A stretch of 64,000 bases of DNA. Source: Armigeres subalbatus. Taxonomy: Eukaryota > Arthropoda > Insecta > Diptera > Culicidae. Below the pieces are notes generated by a model, which was given only the letters and a program-made list of their open reading frames with translations, was not told the DNA's origin and searched no databases. The translations under genes and the position numbers were made by a program. Numbering within the stretch: position 1 is the first letter of the stretch; every line of letters starts with the position of its first letter. Location of the stretch: NCBI RefSeq assembly GCF_024139115.2, contig NC_085140.1, forward strand, positions 432,821,240 through 432,885,239. The letters are read 5' to 3'. Positions 1-11,679 of the stretch are shown in pieces.

Positions 1-610
1 ATCTTATTAAGTTCCCCTAACACACGTGACTTGACCGAAAAATTGCGACGCGATTCTAACGCTTGGCGAATGCGATTCTGTCGCCGTTGGAGTGGAAGAG
101 TAACTGGAACATTGCCTAAATACAGCGACCCAACGATAAAATCGCGGCGACTAGTTTTTGCCGTTGAGGCGATGAAATCACTCAGGTCTGGGGAGCCTTT
201 ATATTGTTACCTATTGACAAATGGATAGATCGGACATTTGACTCAAAAGTTTCATAGCTTTTGTTGAAAATTGACTAGATCAAACTTTGGGTTCAGAAAT
301 AATGACCAAAATACTATTTTTGTACAAAAGTGCGTAAATAGTCTAGTTATTTTTGGCACCTATGCTCAACCATCAAGTTCGATTCAAATGGGAATCCTGT
401 CTCATCATTACATATTGAAAAGTGGCTGGAGCGTACTATAGACTCAAAAGTTATGGCAAGAATACTGTTGTCCATGGTATACCAGAAAATCACCGATACC
501 GTTAGGCGGATTAATCTGAGTTTTTTCAAAATAATTTCTGACTACACCACTGCAAATACAATAAAACATAATTTTTTCGTCATTTTATTGCAGATTTGAT
601 TTTTTTTCTA
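1..610. other. Piezo intron sequence, no recognised element
   Basis: AT-rich sequence with only short random open frames on both strands. I see no exon, RNA gene or clear repeat boundary. Confidence 0.5.
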
Positions 611-693
611 GTGATTCGATTATCCGGAGGATTCGATTATCCGGAGTGAAAAAAAAATCGATACTCCGGATAATCGAGTCCGACCTGTACCTG
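611..693. repeat. Pogo/Tigger-like palindromic TIR remnant
   Basis: GATTCGATTATCCGGAGG is followed within 50 bp by its approximate reverse complement CTCCGGATAATCGAGTC, then CGACCTGTA. Ends of this form (GTCCGACTCGATTATCCGGA type) are typical of pogo/CENP-B-like elements in mosquitoes. Only one end is visible, so this is a remnant. Confidence 0.5.
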
Positions 694-2069
694 AAAATAT
701 TACGTTTCGCTGTTGTTGATGGATTTCGCCGGTTTCGCTCATAAGATCTGCACGAAAGAAAGATCGTGCTATCGAGAGACGTCACTTTCTATGAAAATAA
801 GTTCTTGAAGTTGATCAACAATACAGGTCAACATTCGTATGAGTTAGTTAATAGAACTATCAGCAAGATTTGAACCCAGAGAGCGGTGAATCCAACTCTG
901 ACTGTAATAATTTTTTAAACTAATGGGGGTGAACCCAATGTGCAAGACGAGACGGATACAGATGCAAGCCAACCACGTTAAAGAATCCATTCAAGAAGAC
1001 CTCCAGTTTGGAACGAAATTATGTTGTAGAGCCCCGCCAATGCTAGCAGATGGAATAGCGTATATAACACTAAATTACTACGACACTGCAGCATGGGAAG
1101 ATGCAGGGGAAGGAAGTTGGTACATTGCAATTCGGAGGAGTTAGCATCGCATCGCTTCAAGACTGTAAAGATGCTTCAAGACTGTAAAGATTTCCCTTTC
1201 AAATTACAAATTATTCTTTGTCAAACATTTCCGAAACATATTCTCTGTGGAAATTTCGATAAATATCCGTGGCCATTCGTTGCGTTGCGTTAATTAATTC
1301 TCTGTTTTTTTACATTCGCAATTTATTTAGAGGACAGTTAAACATTTGATTCTCAAGGGGTCTCGAACCACCACAGAAACATATCTTGCCTTTCATAACC
1401 TCCACTTGTCAAATTTGATTCTAGTTTCAAAACTAATTATCAAGCAATAGAAATGTTTTAATTTGGGAGCTCTCTTTTCCAGATGAAGAAGGTGTCTCAA
1501 GCCATCATAAGAACCTTCCCCAGCCCCAAGAACTTTAGCCTACAAATGTTTACGCCGATCGGTTCAGTAGTTACCGAGTATATAAGAATCAGACAGACAG
1601 AGATTTATTTTTTTGTATATACATAGAAAGAAGTTTTTTCACAGGAAACGCTTAAGAATTTCCAAATCAGTTCCCGCGAAAAAAAAAATCAAATGTTTTC
1701 TTGGAAATCTATAATAATGTCTCGAAGTTATTCAAAAGAATGATATCTTGAGGAGATTCCAAAATAATTATCGTGAAAACTCCAAGTGATTCCTATTCCT
1801 ATACATATTCATTCCATCCAAAGCAAATGGAACCATTATTAATTTTTGTGTGTTTTATCAACATGTAGAATATGTGCTAGCGAAAAAAATGAAAAACTCG
1901 GTGTAGGTATTCTTCTTTTTGTTTCAAAATGTAATGCATTTCAAACCGTGAGAGGGAAAATGGTTCCCCTATTTTCATACGATCCAATCCAACAATTCGG
2001 AAGGAGTATTTTTATCCCGGAGGACTATTGCGCTTCGAAACCCCCTTCTAAAGCCGCAATTGCGTCTTA
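694..2069. other. Intronic sequence with a mobile-element tail
   Basis: Mostly unrecognised AT-rich DNA. At about 1558-1612 the phrase GATCGGTTCAGTAGTT, followed by AGAATCAGACAGACAGAG, resembles a tail shared by several mosquito repeat families. Nothing else is supported. Confidence 0.4.
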
Positions 2070-3060
2070 AGGCTCTATAAACCGTAATCAATCCGATAAT
2101 GACGATGATTTTTTCGAATCCGCACTAATACTAATAAAGTTTTGAGCTAAATTCAATATTTTGGGGCTATTTACGAACTTACCCTCCATCATGATATATT
2201 CACGGCATTTCCATATTAATTTTTCACTTATCAAAACCAGAAATTACTGAGAAATTGCTGGAAAAACGCTGAAAACTGCGTTTTTCCTGGGCCGATATTC
2301 GTATGTTCATCGAACGCATACTAACGTTCGAACGTTCGGATCAAACACATACACACTCACTTGATATTTCACTTGATCTTTTCCAATTGTTTTCTTGATT
2401 TTATCACTCCTAAAACATATTCACTAACTGAGTTTCACATTTTTCTTCAATCTTGACTACCAAAAACTGTCGAAAACTGCTTTCCAAAAATCGAAGTGAG
2501 AGACAAATTTGACGACCGTATTGTGAATGCAATAAAATGCGGAAGACTCAAATTCACTAGCGCAATAAGTGAAATGGTGAGCACAAAATCTATGCGATGC
2601 AACTTCATCCAACCCGAACAATACAACGTATACGCCAGGCAACACGCGAACAAAGATGTGCATACACAAGAAAATAATCATCTCTTCACCGTTGCCAGAT
2701 TTATTTATTGGAAAAAATCATTGCTGTTTGTCGGATTGAACAATAAAACCAAAAATAAATATTTAAACATGTTATGTAAGCTTCTATTGCATTCCAAGTG
2801 GTGTATAATTTTTTTTAAACCGATAAATACCCATATATTTGATACACCATGAACATGTCTTATGATATAAAATAAACAATTCGTCAAGTCTGGCAACATT
2901 ATGCATCAGCTGGCATATTTTTACCACCCCATTTCCACCCACCCCAGTTGTAAACAACATTTATTTATCGCTGCTGCACTTTTCCGTGCCAATTGCATCA
3001 CTATTACAAACAAGTGATACAGTCATTAATTTTCAAAACATTGTGATGGAGTCTTGAGCC
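2070..3060 (-). repeat. Partial copy of the 52.3-54.7 kb TIR element (inverted)
   Basis: From AAGGCTCTATAAACCG to ATGGAGTCTTGAG, this is the reverse complement of about 53683-54692, with small differences (for example AACGTTCGAACGTTCGG against GAACGTTCGGAG). The terminal inverted repeat seen in the right-hand copy is missing, so this copy is truncated. Open frames in it are conserved only because the repeat is. Confidence 0.85.
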
Positions 3061-3249
3061 TTAAAGTTCAATTTTAACTATCTGCTGCATCGTAGGTTCT
3101 CCAGTTAGCCTTGCGATCAAAGGCGCAGGATTACCAATCCGGAGATGGAAAATTCGATTCTCGGTTCGGCCTAGAATGTTTTCGAGTAGGGAACATTCTC
3201 GGCACCCTGAGCGTAGTGTATCCCTTGTGCGTACCACACAAGATACATA

Positions 3250-3467
3250 GGGGAAGTGCACCGGTTTTGGCCAACTTAGTGCCTATTTTGGCCAACCCTG
3301 AAAAATACATATTTTTCCGAAATAATCGATCAGTTGAAAGCAGCGTTGAACCGTTAGGGATATATCTTTTGATGGAACTAATGAAACCCTCGCGAATTGC
3401 TTTATTTTTGGAGTTATTCGCAAAATTGGCCAAATTAGGAACATGACCAAAACCGGTACAGTTCCCC
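3250..3467. mobile_element. MITE family A, copy 1 (TA target site)
   Basis: Terminal inverted repeats GGGGAAGTGCACCGGTTTTG and CAAAACCGGTACAGTTCCCC, flanked by TA at both ends (3248-3249 and 3468-3469). About 218 bp, no coding capacity. Copy 2 is at 11914 and a diverged third at 27313. Confidence 0.85.
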
Positions 3468-4228
3468 TACTAATGCAATGGCGGGCATAGAAAAAATTTC
3501 AATTACTAACTGATGAAATGCTAATAGAATACTAAGTTGAAAAGCAGGCCAAGTTCTAGATGGAGGTAGAGCCACTGAAGAAAAAGAAGCATCGTAAATT
3601 CTAAGGTGAGCAGCACACACGATTACAGAGAAGTTTTGGCATAATAATGTTTTTATCTAAGGTTTTTGAGCCTTTGCCGGGAATTGCACCCTGCCGAGAA
3701 TACCATCCGTAACACTATACTCTTTGAATATAAACCATTACAGACATGCTCATTGAGGTGACTAAAAAAAACTTTTGATGCCCTGATGCTCTGGACAAAA
3801 TTTGATCCAAATTGGTCAACGTTTTCGAAAGCTGCAAGCAGGGAGAAGATCATAGTTCATCCGATGAAGTTATTGGCATGCGGAAGTGTTATCTGACTAA
3901 ACAACACTTCAGTAAAATGCTAATAATTTCACCGGAAACACTCCAATCAGCTCAATGCTTCCGGCATTCGAATGCGTGTCACATTCTATAGGAATTTGGT
4001 TTCATAGGTTTTAATCGTAAATAACGCTTTTTAGCATCAGAATTTAGATTCTCCATATAAACGTAAAATGAGCTCAGCTATAGACGAAATATTAGAATAG
4101 AAGAAAAATAGGAAAAATAGTTTCTTTGGCCACCTTAAATTGTATGAACTCCAAAAAAGCACTGCAGTCAGTTATGCATGTTTTTTTGTGATGTGCAGAG
4201 TAGGAAACGCAAAATAAATAACAATTAC
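3468..4228. other. Intron with a fragment of MITE family B
   Basis: At about 3767-3824, ACTTTTGATGCCCTGATGCT and CTGGACAAAATTTGATCC match the inner part of the GGGTGGCTCAAAT element found at 18.7 and 47.5 kb. The rest shows nothing recognisable, including no further Piezo exon. Confidence 0.5.
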
Positions 4229-4582
4229 CCTTCTTCCGCAGTGTACTGTTCACCGTGAATGGTAAGGGATGTAGTCTGTTCTAGGCCGCGGATAAAGCTG
4301 ACAACTGGGGGTACACCGGAAGCAGATGGTAGGAATGGAGGTAATGACGCTGGTTGTTGTGATGGTGTTGGTGAGGGTGGTTTAGTTGACGCTGTTGGTG
4401 GTGGAGACTGCTGCTGTTGTTCGCGCGTTTGCTGATCAACCGAAAGCGCTACCGTGGGCAACGGGGTTCTACTATGCTCTAGGGAACTACGGGATATAGC
4501 AATACTACCAAGCACCGGAGTTCCGGCACGGGACTTTACACTACTGGTACTAGCACCGGACCGTGAACCGGTGTTCGAGCTA
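4229..4582 (-). CDS. Piezo: Piezo exon: Ser/Pro/Gln-rich linker (last visible)
   Basis: 354 bp, acceptor tttttgtttacag, donor gtaatt, phase 2 in and out. Contains SSNTGSRSGASTSSVKSRAG, LSVDQQTREQQQQSPPPTAS and PSPTPSQQPASLPPFLPSAS, closing with HGEQYTAEEG. Disordered cytoplasmic linker with homopolymeric Gln and Pro. Drosophila has a poly-Thr/Pro/Gln linker here, followed by AEEIIEL. The next exon should carry the conserved block before ISSWYALLANTD and was not found to the left. Confidence 0.85.
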
Positions 4583-4733
4583 CTGTAAACGAAAACAGAT
4601 TGGCACACATAATGAAGCGACATTTTTAGGATGACGTCTGTTATTTACAGAGCAACTGGGCATGGGAACGTTATATTCTACCGATTATTTACTTGGTTAT
4701 TCACTATTTCCGTGAACCGCTTGATCTACTCAC

Positions 4734-4816
4734 CTTCCGGATCGAACCGATCCCTGTATGGGAGTCCATACCATGCTTGAACCAGTTCGCATACCAGCTC
4801 CAAAACCAGGAGTTCC
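4734..4816 (-). CDS. Piezo: Piezo exon: short Gly/Ser linker
   Basis: 83 bp, acceptor gttatttcag, donor gtgagt. In phase 0 it reads GTPGFGAGMRTGSSMVWTPI and QGSVRSG, ending in phase 2. Its join to the next exon gives SG-S-SSNTGSRSG, a smooth low-complexity run, which supports this frame over the alternative reading with RELLVLELVCE. The 65-bp intron before it is read open in that alternative frame. Confidence 0.78.
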
Positions 4817-4881
4817 CTGAAATAACAAATGCCCATTAGTACCAGATCTAGTTCTACAAAAAGCCACTGATCAATGCAAAC

Positions 4882-5187
4882 CTTCAATATCTTTTTCTCC
4901 TTCGCCAAAACCTTCATCACGTATCGATAGCTCCGCGAAACGCGGTGAAGCCGTAGCGTGAGTGAACCAATAGCTCCCGCCAGGAACGCCGTTACTAGAT
5001 TGAAACCAGAGAACGAGAATTTCGATTTTTTCACCTCGAATTCTTCGGCGTCGTCATCTTCATCGTCGCTGATCAGACGTGCTTCCTCGTCCGTAGAAGA
5101 TTGCGGCCGTGGAGGTTCACGGCTAGTGCTCGGTTGCTGCCCATCCGGTTCATCGGTTTCTACTTTGCTTTTCCGTCTTCTCGTGCT
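4882..5187 (-). CDS. Piezo: Piezo exon: SYRYVMKVLAKEKK helix
   Basis: 306 bp, 102 codons, phase 0 at both ends, acceptor tgatcactag, donor gtttgc (weak). It starts STRRRKSKVETDEPDGQQP, has an acidic run (ARLISDDEDDDAEEFE), a hydrophobic segment GFNLVTAFLAGAIGSLTLRL and HRVSRSYRYVMKVLAKEKK. Drosophila has LTIRLNRFSRNYRFVNRILAGEKKTLK at this point. The frame stays open across the short following intron, so intron retention would not stop translation. Confidence 0.92.
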
Positions 5188-6265
5188 CTAGTGATCAGAC
5201 AGGAAGAAATGGGTTAGTTTCGGAGCGGTATTTAACCGCAATCTACTGCTAAGGTCAGTGAACTTTTTGTCATGGTAAGCCAGACGTCCACCAAGACTGA
5301 TGTCGTTGACTCACAGGACAAAAGCAAACAGTCTACCAACGGCTTAGCAATAGATTAGTCCAAGTTTCAAAGCGACATGTAGACAAAAAGCAAACCCAAA
5401 GGTGATATATATTAGGCATTACTTAAGAGGTTCATTCGAAAGCTATGGCAAGCAGTGTACATCTGCTGGTGCTGGTACAAGCTATAAACATATAAATGAC
5501 CAAGCACATGAAGATATTTGCATTTGTTTTCAACTCAAAATAAGTTTAATAACTGTTAGAAAAAAATCTATACGTAACGAATCTGAAGTGAGTGCAGGTT
5601 GAGCTACGTTCAAGTGCAAAACTTTTTTTTAAGTATGAAAGGTAATTTTTTTATTACACTGCTGCATTTTTAATGCATACACAATACGCCTGGTTAAACA
5701 TACAAAGCAAAAATTGAATCTTTCGCTCACTCTCAGTGTAAGTAATGATTTCCAAAGTTTATTTTTAGTTGACTTCAACAAAAGTAAACCAATATTTTGT
5801 CTCTGTCCGAGTCCTGTCACGGTCGCCATGTAATGTTGGCTTTCGCTGCCACTTTGTAAAGTAGATCTTTGTTACGCCACGATGTAAAAAAGATGGTGTG
5901 ATAATCTTAAACCACATTTAAAGACCGGGTTAGCACTTGGTCCGAATACCAGAACTGACCTGATTTATCCTGGCTGGATGGATCTTATGTATAGGACGAT
6001 CCTAACCTTAAAAATGCTTAGCATAAAAAGTATTAGTATAACACCTAATGGAAGGTTCCTGGAGTGACTTTCGCTTAGACCAGCATATATTAGTTATTGG
6101 TCGCATTGATCGATCCGTAATTCGAGGTACGCTTTACAACACAGTAATCGACTTGCAAACGCATTGAAAACGCGTTGAGATGTAAACGATCGCAAATTAC
6201 GAAAGGCTGAAACACATAAGACTTAATATTCATAAGACTGAATTCAAAAGACCTAAATCTCGAAA
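5188..6265. other. Intron, no recognised element
   Basis: Part of the 4.2-kb intron between exons 9419-9697 and 4882-5187. Only short random open frames; no clear repeat boundaries. Confidence 0.5.
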
Positions 6266-6680
6266 GGCTGAAAGCATCAGAAGTAAAGTAAAAATATAAA
6301 AATAAAAATAAGTAAAAATGAAAAAGGAAGGATGAAGAAGAAAGAACGAATAAGGATGATTGTAGAAGGAAGGAAGAAAAGGGAAAAACAAGGAAAACGA
6401 AGAAAGAAGAAAATGAACAAATAAAAATTAAGGCAAAAGAAAACAGAAAAAATAAGAGCTTAAAATAATTTTTCAAAAACAATAAGTAGGAAGAAGAACG
6501 AAGGAGCAAGGAAAAAGGAATAAAATACAATGAAGACAAAAGAAAAAAGAAGTAAATAGTAACAAGGAAAGGGGAAAGAAGAAAGAAGAACTATGGAGAA
6601 AGAACTAAGAAAAAAAGAAGAAAGAAAAAGGAACAAGGAAGGGATGATGAAGAATTATTATTATTATTATTATTAGTATT
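6266..6680 (+). repeat. Purine-rich tract ending in an ATT microsatellite
   Basis: About 390 bases in which the plus strand is nearly all A and G (units such as GAAGAAAGAAGG), followed by eight or so ATT repeats at 6656-6675. A similar purine-rich stretch resumes at about 7185-7300, after the MITE. The Phe/Leu/Ser-rich open frame on the other strand is a composition artefact. Confidence 0.8.
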
Positions 6681-6681
6681 A

Positions 6682-7122
6682 CAGTGTTGACCCGATTTTG
6701 TCACTCCCCGATTTTGTCTACCCCCGATTTTGTCTACCCCCGATTTTATCAAGTTTTCGACCCGATTTTATCACGTCCCGATTTTGTCACGTTTTCGACC
6801 CGATTTTGTCACCCCAAAAATTTTTGTCATTCTTTTTATTTTCGTAAATAATACCAAAAACAGCATTGATTTTCATGAAATAACTTTCACTGCCTGTAGT
6901 TTATTACAAAAGACTTCTGAGTACCTGGGAAATATTCTGTAAGCAATTTCAACAAGAAATAACGGGTACCGTTCACGCGTTTGGCCTTTCCTAGGCATAA
7001 AATGATTCATATTTGTGGAATGAATTTAAAAAAATGAAAATATTTTTTTTCCAATTTTGTCACACACCCTGTTTTATCACCCCAAAATTCACCAGGGGGG
7101 TGATAAAATCGGGATATTACTG
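6682..7122. mobile_element. CCCGATTTTGTCAC MITE, TA target site
   Basis: Inverted ends CAGTGTTGACCCGATTTTGT and (reverse complement) CAGTAATATCCCGATTTTAT, flanked by TA at 6680-6681 and 7123-7124. The left end carries several tandem copies of the phrase CCCGATTTTGTC. About 441 bp, non-coding. CAGT ends with TA duplication suit a pogo/Tc1-type non-autonomous element. Confidence 0.82.
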
Positions 7123-7493
7123 TATTGTCTTTATTTCAGAGGCATTCAGCCCCAGACTGGCTCATTTCTTAGTAAAGGCTGGTGAAGAAGAAAAAAGGAA
7201 GAAAAATGCAAAATAAATTAAGAAAAAAGGAAGAAGGAATTAGGAAGAAAGAAATAAAGAAAGAAAGAAGAAGAGAAAAATAAAGAATATAAAATAAGGA
7301 AGTTATCTTGACAAGAATCAATAGCATAATGCAAGAACCAAGAACAATAAAGTGTTGTTCTTTTCTATGCTACCTCTTTTCTTGTGATGTACATACAAAA
7401 ACAATGAGAATTCCATATAAAAATTGAAAGACAACAAGGAGTCGCAAAAAGGTTTTGGTTCATTTTTGTTAGTGCCCCTATTATAGGAGCAGT

Positions 7494-7602
7494 ACACATA
7501 TTACGTGAGTACTTAGGGGCGGGGGATATTTGTATAAAAGAAATTTTACATGGGGGGAGGGGGTTTGAAAACCCAGAAATATTGCTTACGTAATAAGTGT
7601 AC
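7494..7602. mobile_element. Small TIR element (ACACATATTACGTGAGTA)
   Basis: ACACATATTACGTGAGTA at the left and TTGCTTACGTAATAAGTGT at the right are inverted repeats around a G-rich core (GGGGCGGGGGA, GGGGGGAGGGGG). No coding capacity. A known kind of short mosquito element; family not named. Confidence 0.6.
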
Positions 7603-7766
7603 GACTTCTTAACTGCCGTAATCTGAAAAAGTGACGTATACGCCATTTTCCAAAAATGGTGTTAACGAGTACTACTCATAGAGCTCTTTAACAGAAAAAT
7701 GGAAAACATGCATGTTGTAAAATGGCTGTTACGTCACTTTTCCAGATTACGGCAGTTAACGTCAAA
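7603..7766. mobile_element. Foldback MITE (ACTGCCGTAATCTG)
   Basis: TTAACTGCCGTAATCTGAAA and AAGTGACGTA at the left are repeated inverted as TACGTCACTTTTCCAGATTA and CGGCAGTTAA at the right; CCATTTT/AAAATGG extends the arms. Directly abuts the previous element. Confidence 0.7.
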
Positions 7767-9418
7767 TATGAAATCCTCAACTAAAATCGATTTCTCGCGA
7801 TTTTCCAGCCTTTCAAGTTTCGTCCTTTTGTTGTTTCAGCCTTATGTAAGATTTTTACTTTTCAGCCTTTCGTGTTCAGCCTTAAGTGGAAGTCCCGAAT
7901 AGGGCCACAGGATGATTTCCCGCATATCATTTCGACATGCTATACTGCATATTTGCTTCTACAAATCTACCAACAATAAATTAATTTTCTACCAATTCTT
8001 CAGCGGAAAATAAGGGAAATGTGCTAATACAGGTAACATGTCTGGTCCGCTCCCGATTTTGATTTAAGTGATCGCATCAACTGATTAACGCAATGTTCAA
8101 AACTAACATATCGTTTTGTAAACTTTTGATAATTTGAACTTGGAATACTCGCACTATAGTTTTAGCGCGTTTTAGGAAGGTGAAATATACAACTTTTATA
8201 ATAGTTCATAATGTAAATGTTGTGTTTATAACAGAAACATGTCCGAGGCCTAGACTCTCCATCAGTTTCTATCAGGACTATCTATCGAAATGGCTGTCTT
8301 GACATGACAGAGCGCTTGTGGTAGTCAATTTTGGACGTATCAAAAATTTTGTTTTTATTTGACACCATAATTTTAGAAATGTTAAGAGCTTATGTTAAAA
8401 CACATTTTGCTCCTTCAATACTACCCTTCTTAATTTTTAAACTTAAATTAAAAAGTGCTCATGCACTTATATCATAAATTTTTAACGTAAATGCAGAATA
8501 CAAAATACATTCAATACACATTTTTGTAACATTTAAAAGTTGACCCCTCCCTATTCGACATCATGAGTGGGATAGACGTCGCTATAAGAATTACAAATGC
8601 TTGTGAAGAATGATCATAAAAGGCTATGTACAGAGTGTATTATTATGTACATATAGACTAAACTTATCAAATTTTTAAAAATCATAGATATCACAATTTA
8701 GTGGATTGATAAAACACAAGAATTATAATTTGGATACTAAGGAAACTATTCTGAATCTCTTCGATAATATGAATTACCATGCACAGCACAATCCACGTTG
8801 ATTGAGTGGCAATTCATACTTGATCAATAAGTTCATATATGAGTATCAGGAACTGATTTACAACATGTGTGTTACAATTTACAAATTTAATTAACTTGTG
8901 ATGAAATTAAGTAGTGATTTTTTTTAAATAAATTTGCTACTGTGTTATTTACATTTGGAAAAAAAGCTCATGAAATTTGAAGTGATGAAGAACTGAAATA
9001 ACTAAACTCGAGCAACTACTGACATGTGCATTACATCAGGGCGGAAACGAAACAATTTTATTCAAATATGTGTGGTGTTATGACAGACCACAGACTGCGG
9101 GCCCGGCATTAAAATCCCAATCACCCCTCATAATCATAATAAAATTAAGTTAACTAGGTTTTAAACAATGCATTGTCGAGGATTGGGCAAATGAAATAGA
9201 AAACGTTAATAGAGCCAAGTCAGAAAAAAAAGGATTTGTGAATGGTTGAAACAGAAATGTGCATAGAGCAAACTCTTTGTGGTTAACAACTTAGCATACT
9301 AAATGAAGAATGAACTAGATCGGAAATAGGACGATGGTTCATGTGTGCGCTAGCCGAGAAAACGACAGAAACCGATCAAACAGAAAAAAAAGTCTACGGC
9401 AAACAAACAAAAACTCAC
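7767..9418. other. Intron, no recognised element
   Basis: AT-rich sequence without a supported gene, RNA or repeat boundary. Ends at the donor of exon 9419-9697. Confidence 0.45.
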
Positions 9419-9697
9419 AAAATGAGTATGGCGTGGAATTGGTTCGGAAATGGCTGAACGGTCCGCAGTCCCGGATCGGCCTGCTGTTCCGGTGCCGGCG
9501 GGTACTCGCTCCCGTGCTGAGGACGTGCGACGCAATACGGGCGACGAGGTACTCCTGGCCGCATCTTTACCGTCTGGCGGACCAATGGTCGCCGCCCCCG
9601 AAGAGGTACGTTCCTCTTCAGCTCCGGTCGTTACACCGTCGTCCTGTCTGGATTCCGAGGATTCTTGTTCGTTTTGCTCTTTGATTTTCGCTATCAG
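9419..9697 (-). CDS. Piezo: Piezo exon: Ser/Gly/Thr-rich linker
   Basis: 279 bp, 93 codons, phase 0 at both ends, acceptor gtaaccgtag after a long pyrimidine tract, donor gtgagt. It encodes LIAKIKEQNEQESSESRQDD, a run with GAATIGPPDGKDAARSTSSP, then LRRTSSARERVPAG and PIPRHTHF. Disordered cytoplasmic linker with an RRTSS site. GC content is clearly above the flanking introns. A larger plus-strand open frame over the same bases is judged a shadow, because phase and strand fit Piezo. Confidence 0.85.
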
Positions 9698-10096
9698 CTA
9701 CGGTTACGGAGCGAATACGGGTATAGAAGGGGAAGGAAAACCGGTATTGGAAGGAAACGCGAGGGATTTTTTTTTTAGGAAGCGAAGGAGTGCAGTATGG
9801 ATGGTATTATGGCAACATTTGGACGAGTGACAGTTGAGTTGCATTCATTTACGTATTCATATTGTGGCGAAATCGTGCAGATGAGCAAAAAGTGATATAA
9901 CAAGTTCGTGTAAAATTTGTAAAAAAATATAATCATTAGAAAAATATTTGCATTGGATTGAAGAAAATGCGAATATATATGTGATATAATTGAGTTTGGC
10001 AAGTAAGCCAAATTAATAATTCAATTTAAATTAAACAAAATAAAAGAGAACGATCACAATACGATAGACTAAATTAGCCCATCTTTCGAAACTTAC

Positions 10097-10242
10097 CTTT
10101 CCTAAGGTCATGTGACGGCGACTGAGTCGTCGTTCGGCTCCTTTCTTTTCGAACTCCTCATCCGATCCACCCGGTTGCATTAGATCTAGCTCGAATTCGT
10201 GTTCCGTGTCTTCGAACATGTAGTAGTCTCCGGAGCGAATTG
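10097..10242 (-). CDS. Piezo: Piezo exon: RSGDYYMFE segment
   Basis: 146 bp, acceptor catcatttag, donor gtaagt. Two bases complete Ala, then IRSGDYYMFEDTEHEFELDL, an acidic run (GGSDEEFEKKG) and RRLSRRHMTLGK, phase 0 out. Drosophila has ATRAGDYYMFEEMDDKFELDL after its beam. The segment is cytoplasmic and highly conserved in the family. A PKA-like RRLS site is also visible. Confidence 0.95.
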
Positions 10243-11092
10243 CTAAATGATGGCGATAGAATAAGTGAATGGTATCAGTATCATAGGGATTATACGATTT
10301 TAGCTGTAATGTAATAAATATTCATTGAAAAATACGATTCGTAGAAAAGATATCTGGAATTGGTGTATAAAACATATTTGTGTTTAGTGATCACAACATC
10401 TATGGAAATAATTGCTAGATTATGGTTACTAATTTTTGGTGCACTTTTAAACATCTACTTTATTTCAGTCATCAAATCAGTTAATGTGAATAGTAGAGGT
10501 ATTATTTTTACAATCGCGTAATTTCTCGTAAGAAAAAAATGTTTGAATACCGAAATTAAACCCATAACCCAATTATTAGCGATTTCATAACCCAGAACAT
10601 ATGCTGGTGCACAAGAAATAACATCTGCTTTTAGAAATCGATTCTATATAGTTGATATGGTTTAAAATCCTCTACAAATGTGGAATCCTTCGACAAGCGA
10701 AAGCATACGTTTTTGAATCTTCATAAGTGATTTGTGGTTTTCCCGGTTATGATTCCCAGGATTCGGAAAAGCCCGAAATTTTATCAGTCCCGGGATTGAC
10801 GCTTTAAAAAAACGTAAACAGCAGTAGTCGCTACAAACTGAAAATCCGGAGAGGCAATATTCTCGCCCGTCAATATTCTAGTGACCCGCCATATCAGCGC
10901 CCCCAAGTGCACATTTCGATTGTGTACCGAGGGCATTAAACTGATGCCCTAAGGAAAAGCGCATTTAAGGTAAACCGCGTTGGAATCCAGTTTAAAAACT
11001 GCATATCGCTTTCAGGACATAACTCCAAAACCTAGCGACAAGCAATAGCATAAAGCAGTTTTTCATCGTTGCTCAAATGCTGGATGAAAAAA
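10243..11092. other. Intron, no recognised element
   Basis: Start of the 11.8-kb intron upstream of the RSGDYYMFE exon. Nothing with gene-like or repeat-boundary character is seen. Confidence 0.45.
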
Positions 11093-11249
11093 TCTCGCTT
11101 AACTTTTCAAAAGGTCCTAAGTAACATTTTTTTCATGAATTAATTTGAGTACAGCAATCAAAAGCTTTCATGTTGTTCTGTTGATTGCGCTATTCAAATT
11201 AATTCATGAAAAAAATGTTACTTAGGACCTTTTGAAAAGTTAAGCGAGA
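11093..11249. repeat. Near-perfect hairpin (foldback element)
   Basis: Arms of about 55 bp, starting TCTCGCTTAACTTTTCAAAA and ending with its exact reverse complement, separated by about 45 bp. I find no mismatch over the arms, which suggests a recent or conserved foldback. Confidence 0.85.
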
Positions 11250-11679
11250 AATGCATTTCAGATTGCTAATCGCTAATCGTGCTACAAATTGACATATATG
11301 CGAGGGAAACGCGACGTGAGGGCTCTGACGGCCATTTAGGAGCCATTTTTGGACTCAGTCGTGATTGTCCTTAAAGAATGTGGTTTATGGAGATCCAAAG
11401 GCGAGCTTCTTTCAGGAACTAATCAAAGTCAGACGCAAGTCATATTTCGGCCCTTTCCGAACGTTCCACCTTCATCACGCACCCGGCGACGGTCGCTGTT
11501 TCCGTTCCATCGCAGATATCATGGCTCTCAAGATCCACAAGCTCTGTACACTCCGGAGCCCATTTTTTGCTAATTTTCACGTAACTGGTCAATCAATGGA
11601 GTGGGTGCAAAACCCGATCTGATTAGATCTTCACTCTGGGCATATTTATCATCGAAAATCACTGCAAGAGTGGGTCTGG

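Noticed and set aside
2447..2852. Overlapping open frames of 68-118 codons, repeated at 53936-54307
   Set aside because: They lie in the two copies of a repeat; conservation reflects the repeat and no domain is seen.
4817..4881. Reading the 65-bp intron through as coding (KVCIDQWLFVELDLVLMG...)
   Set aside because: The frame is open, but the spliced phase-0 reading gives a linker that continues smoothly into the next Ser/Gly-rich exon, and the unspliced frame ends at a stop soon after the next donor.
6090..6539. 149-codon Phe/Leu/Ser-rich frame, minus strand
   Set aside because: Complement of the A/G-rich tract; composition only, no protein-like pattern.
9450..9830. 126-codon plus-strand frame over a GC-rich patch
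   Set aside because: The minus strand here is a phase-matched Piezo exon with good splice sites; the plus frame runs past its boundary into AT-rich intron.
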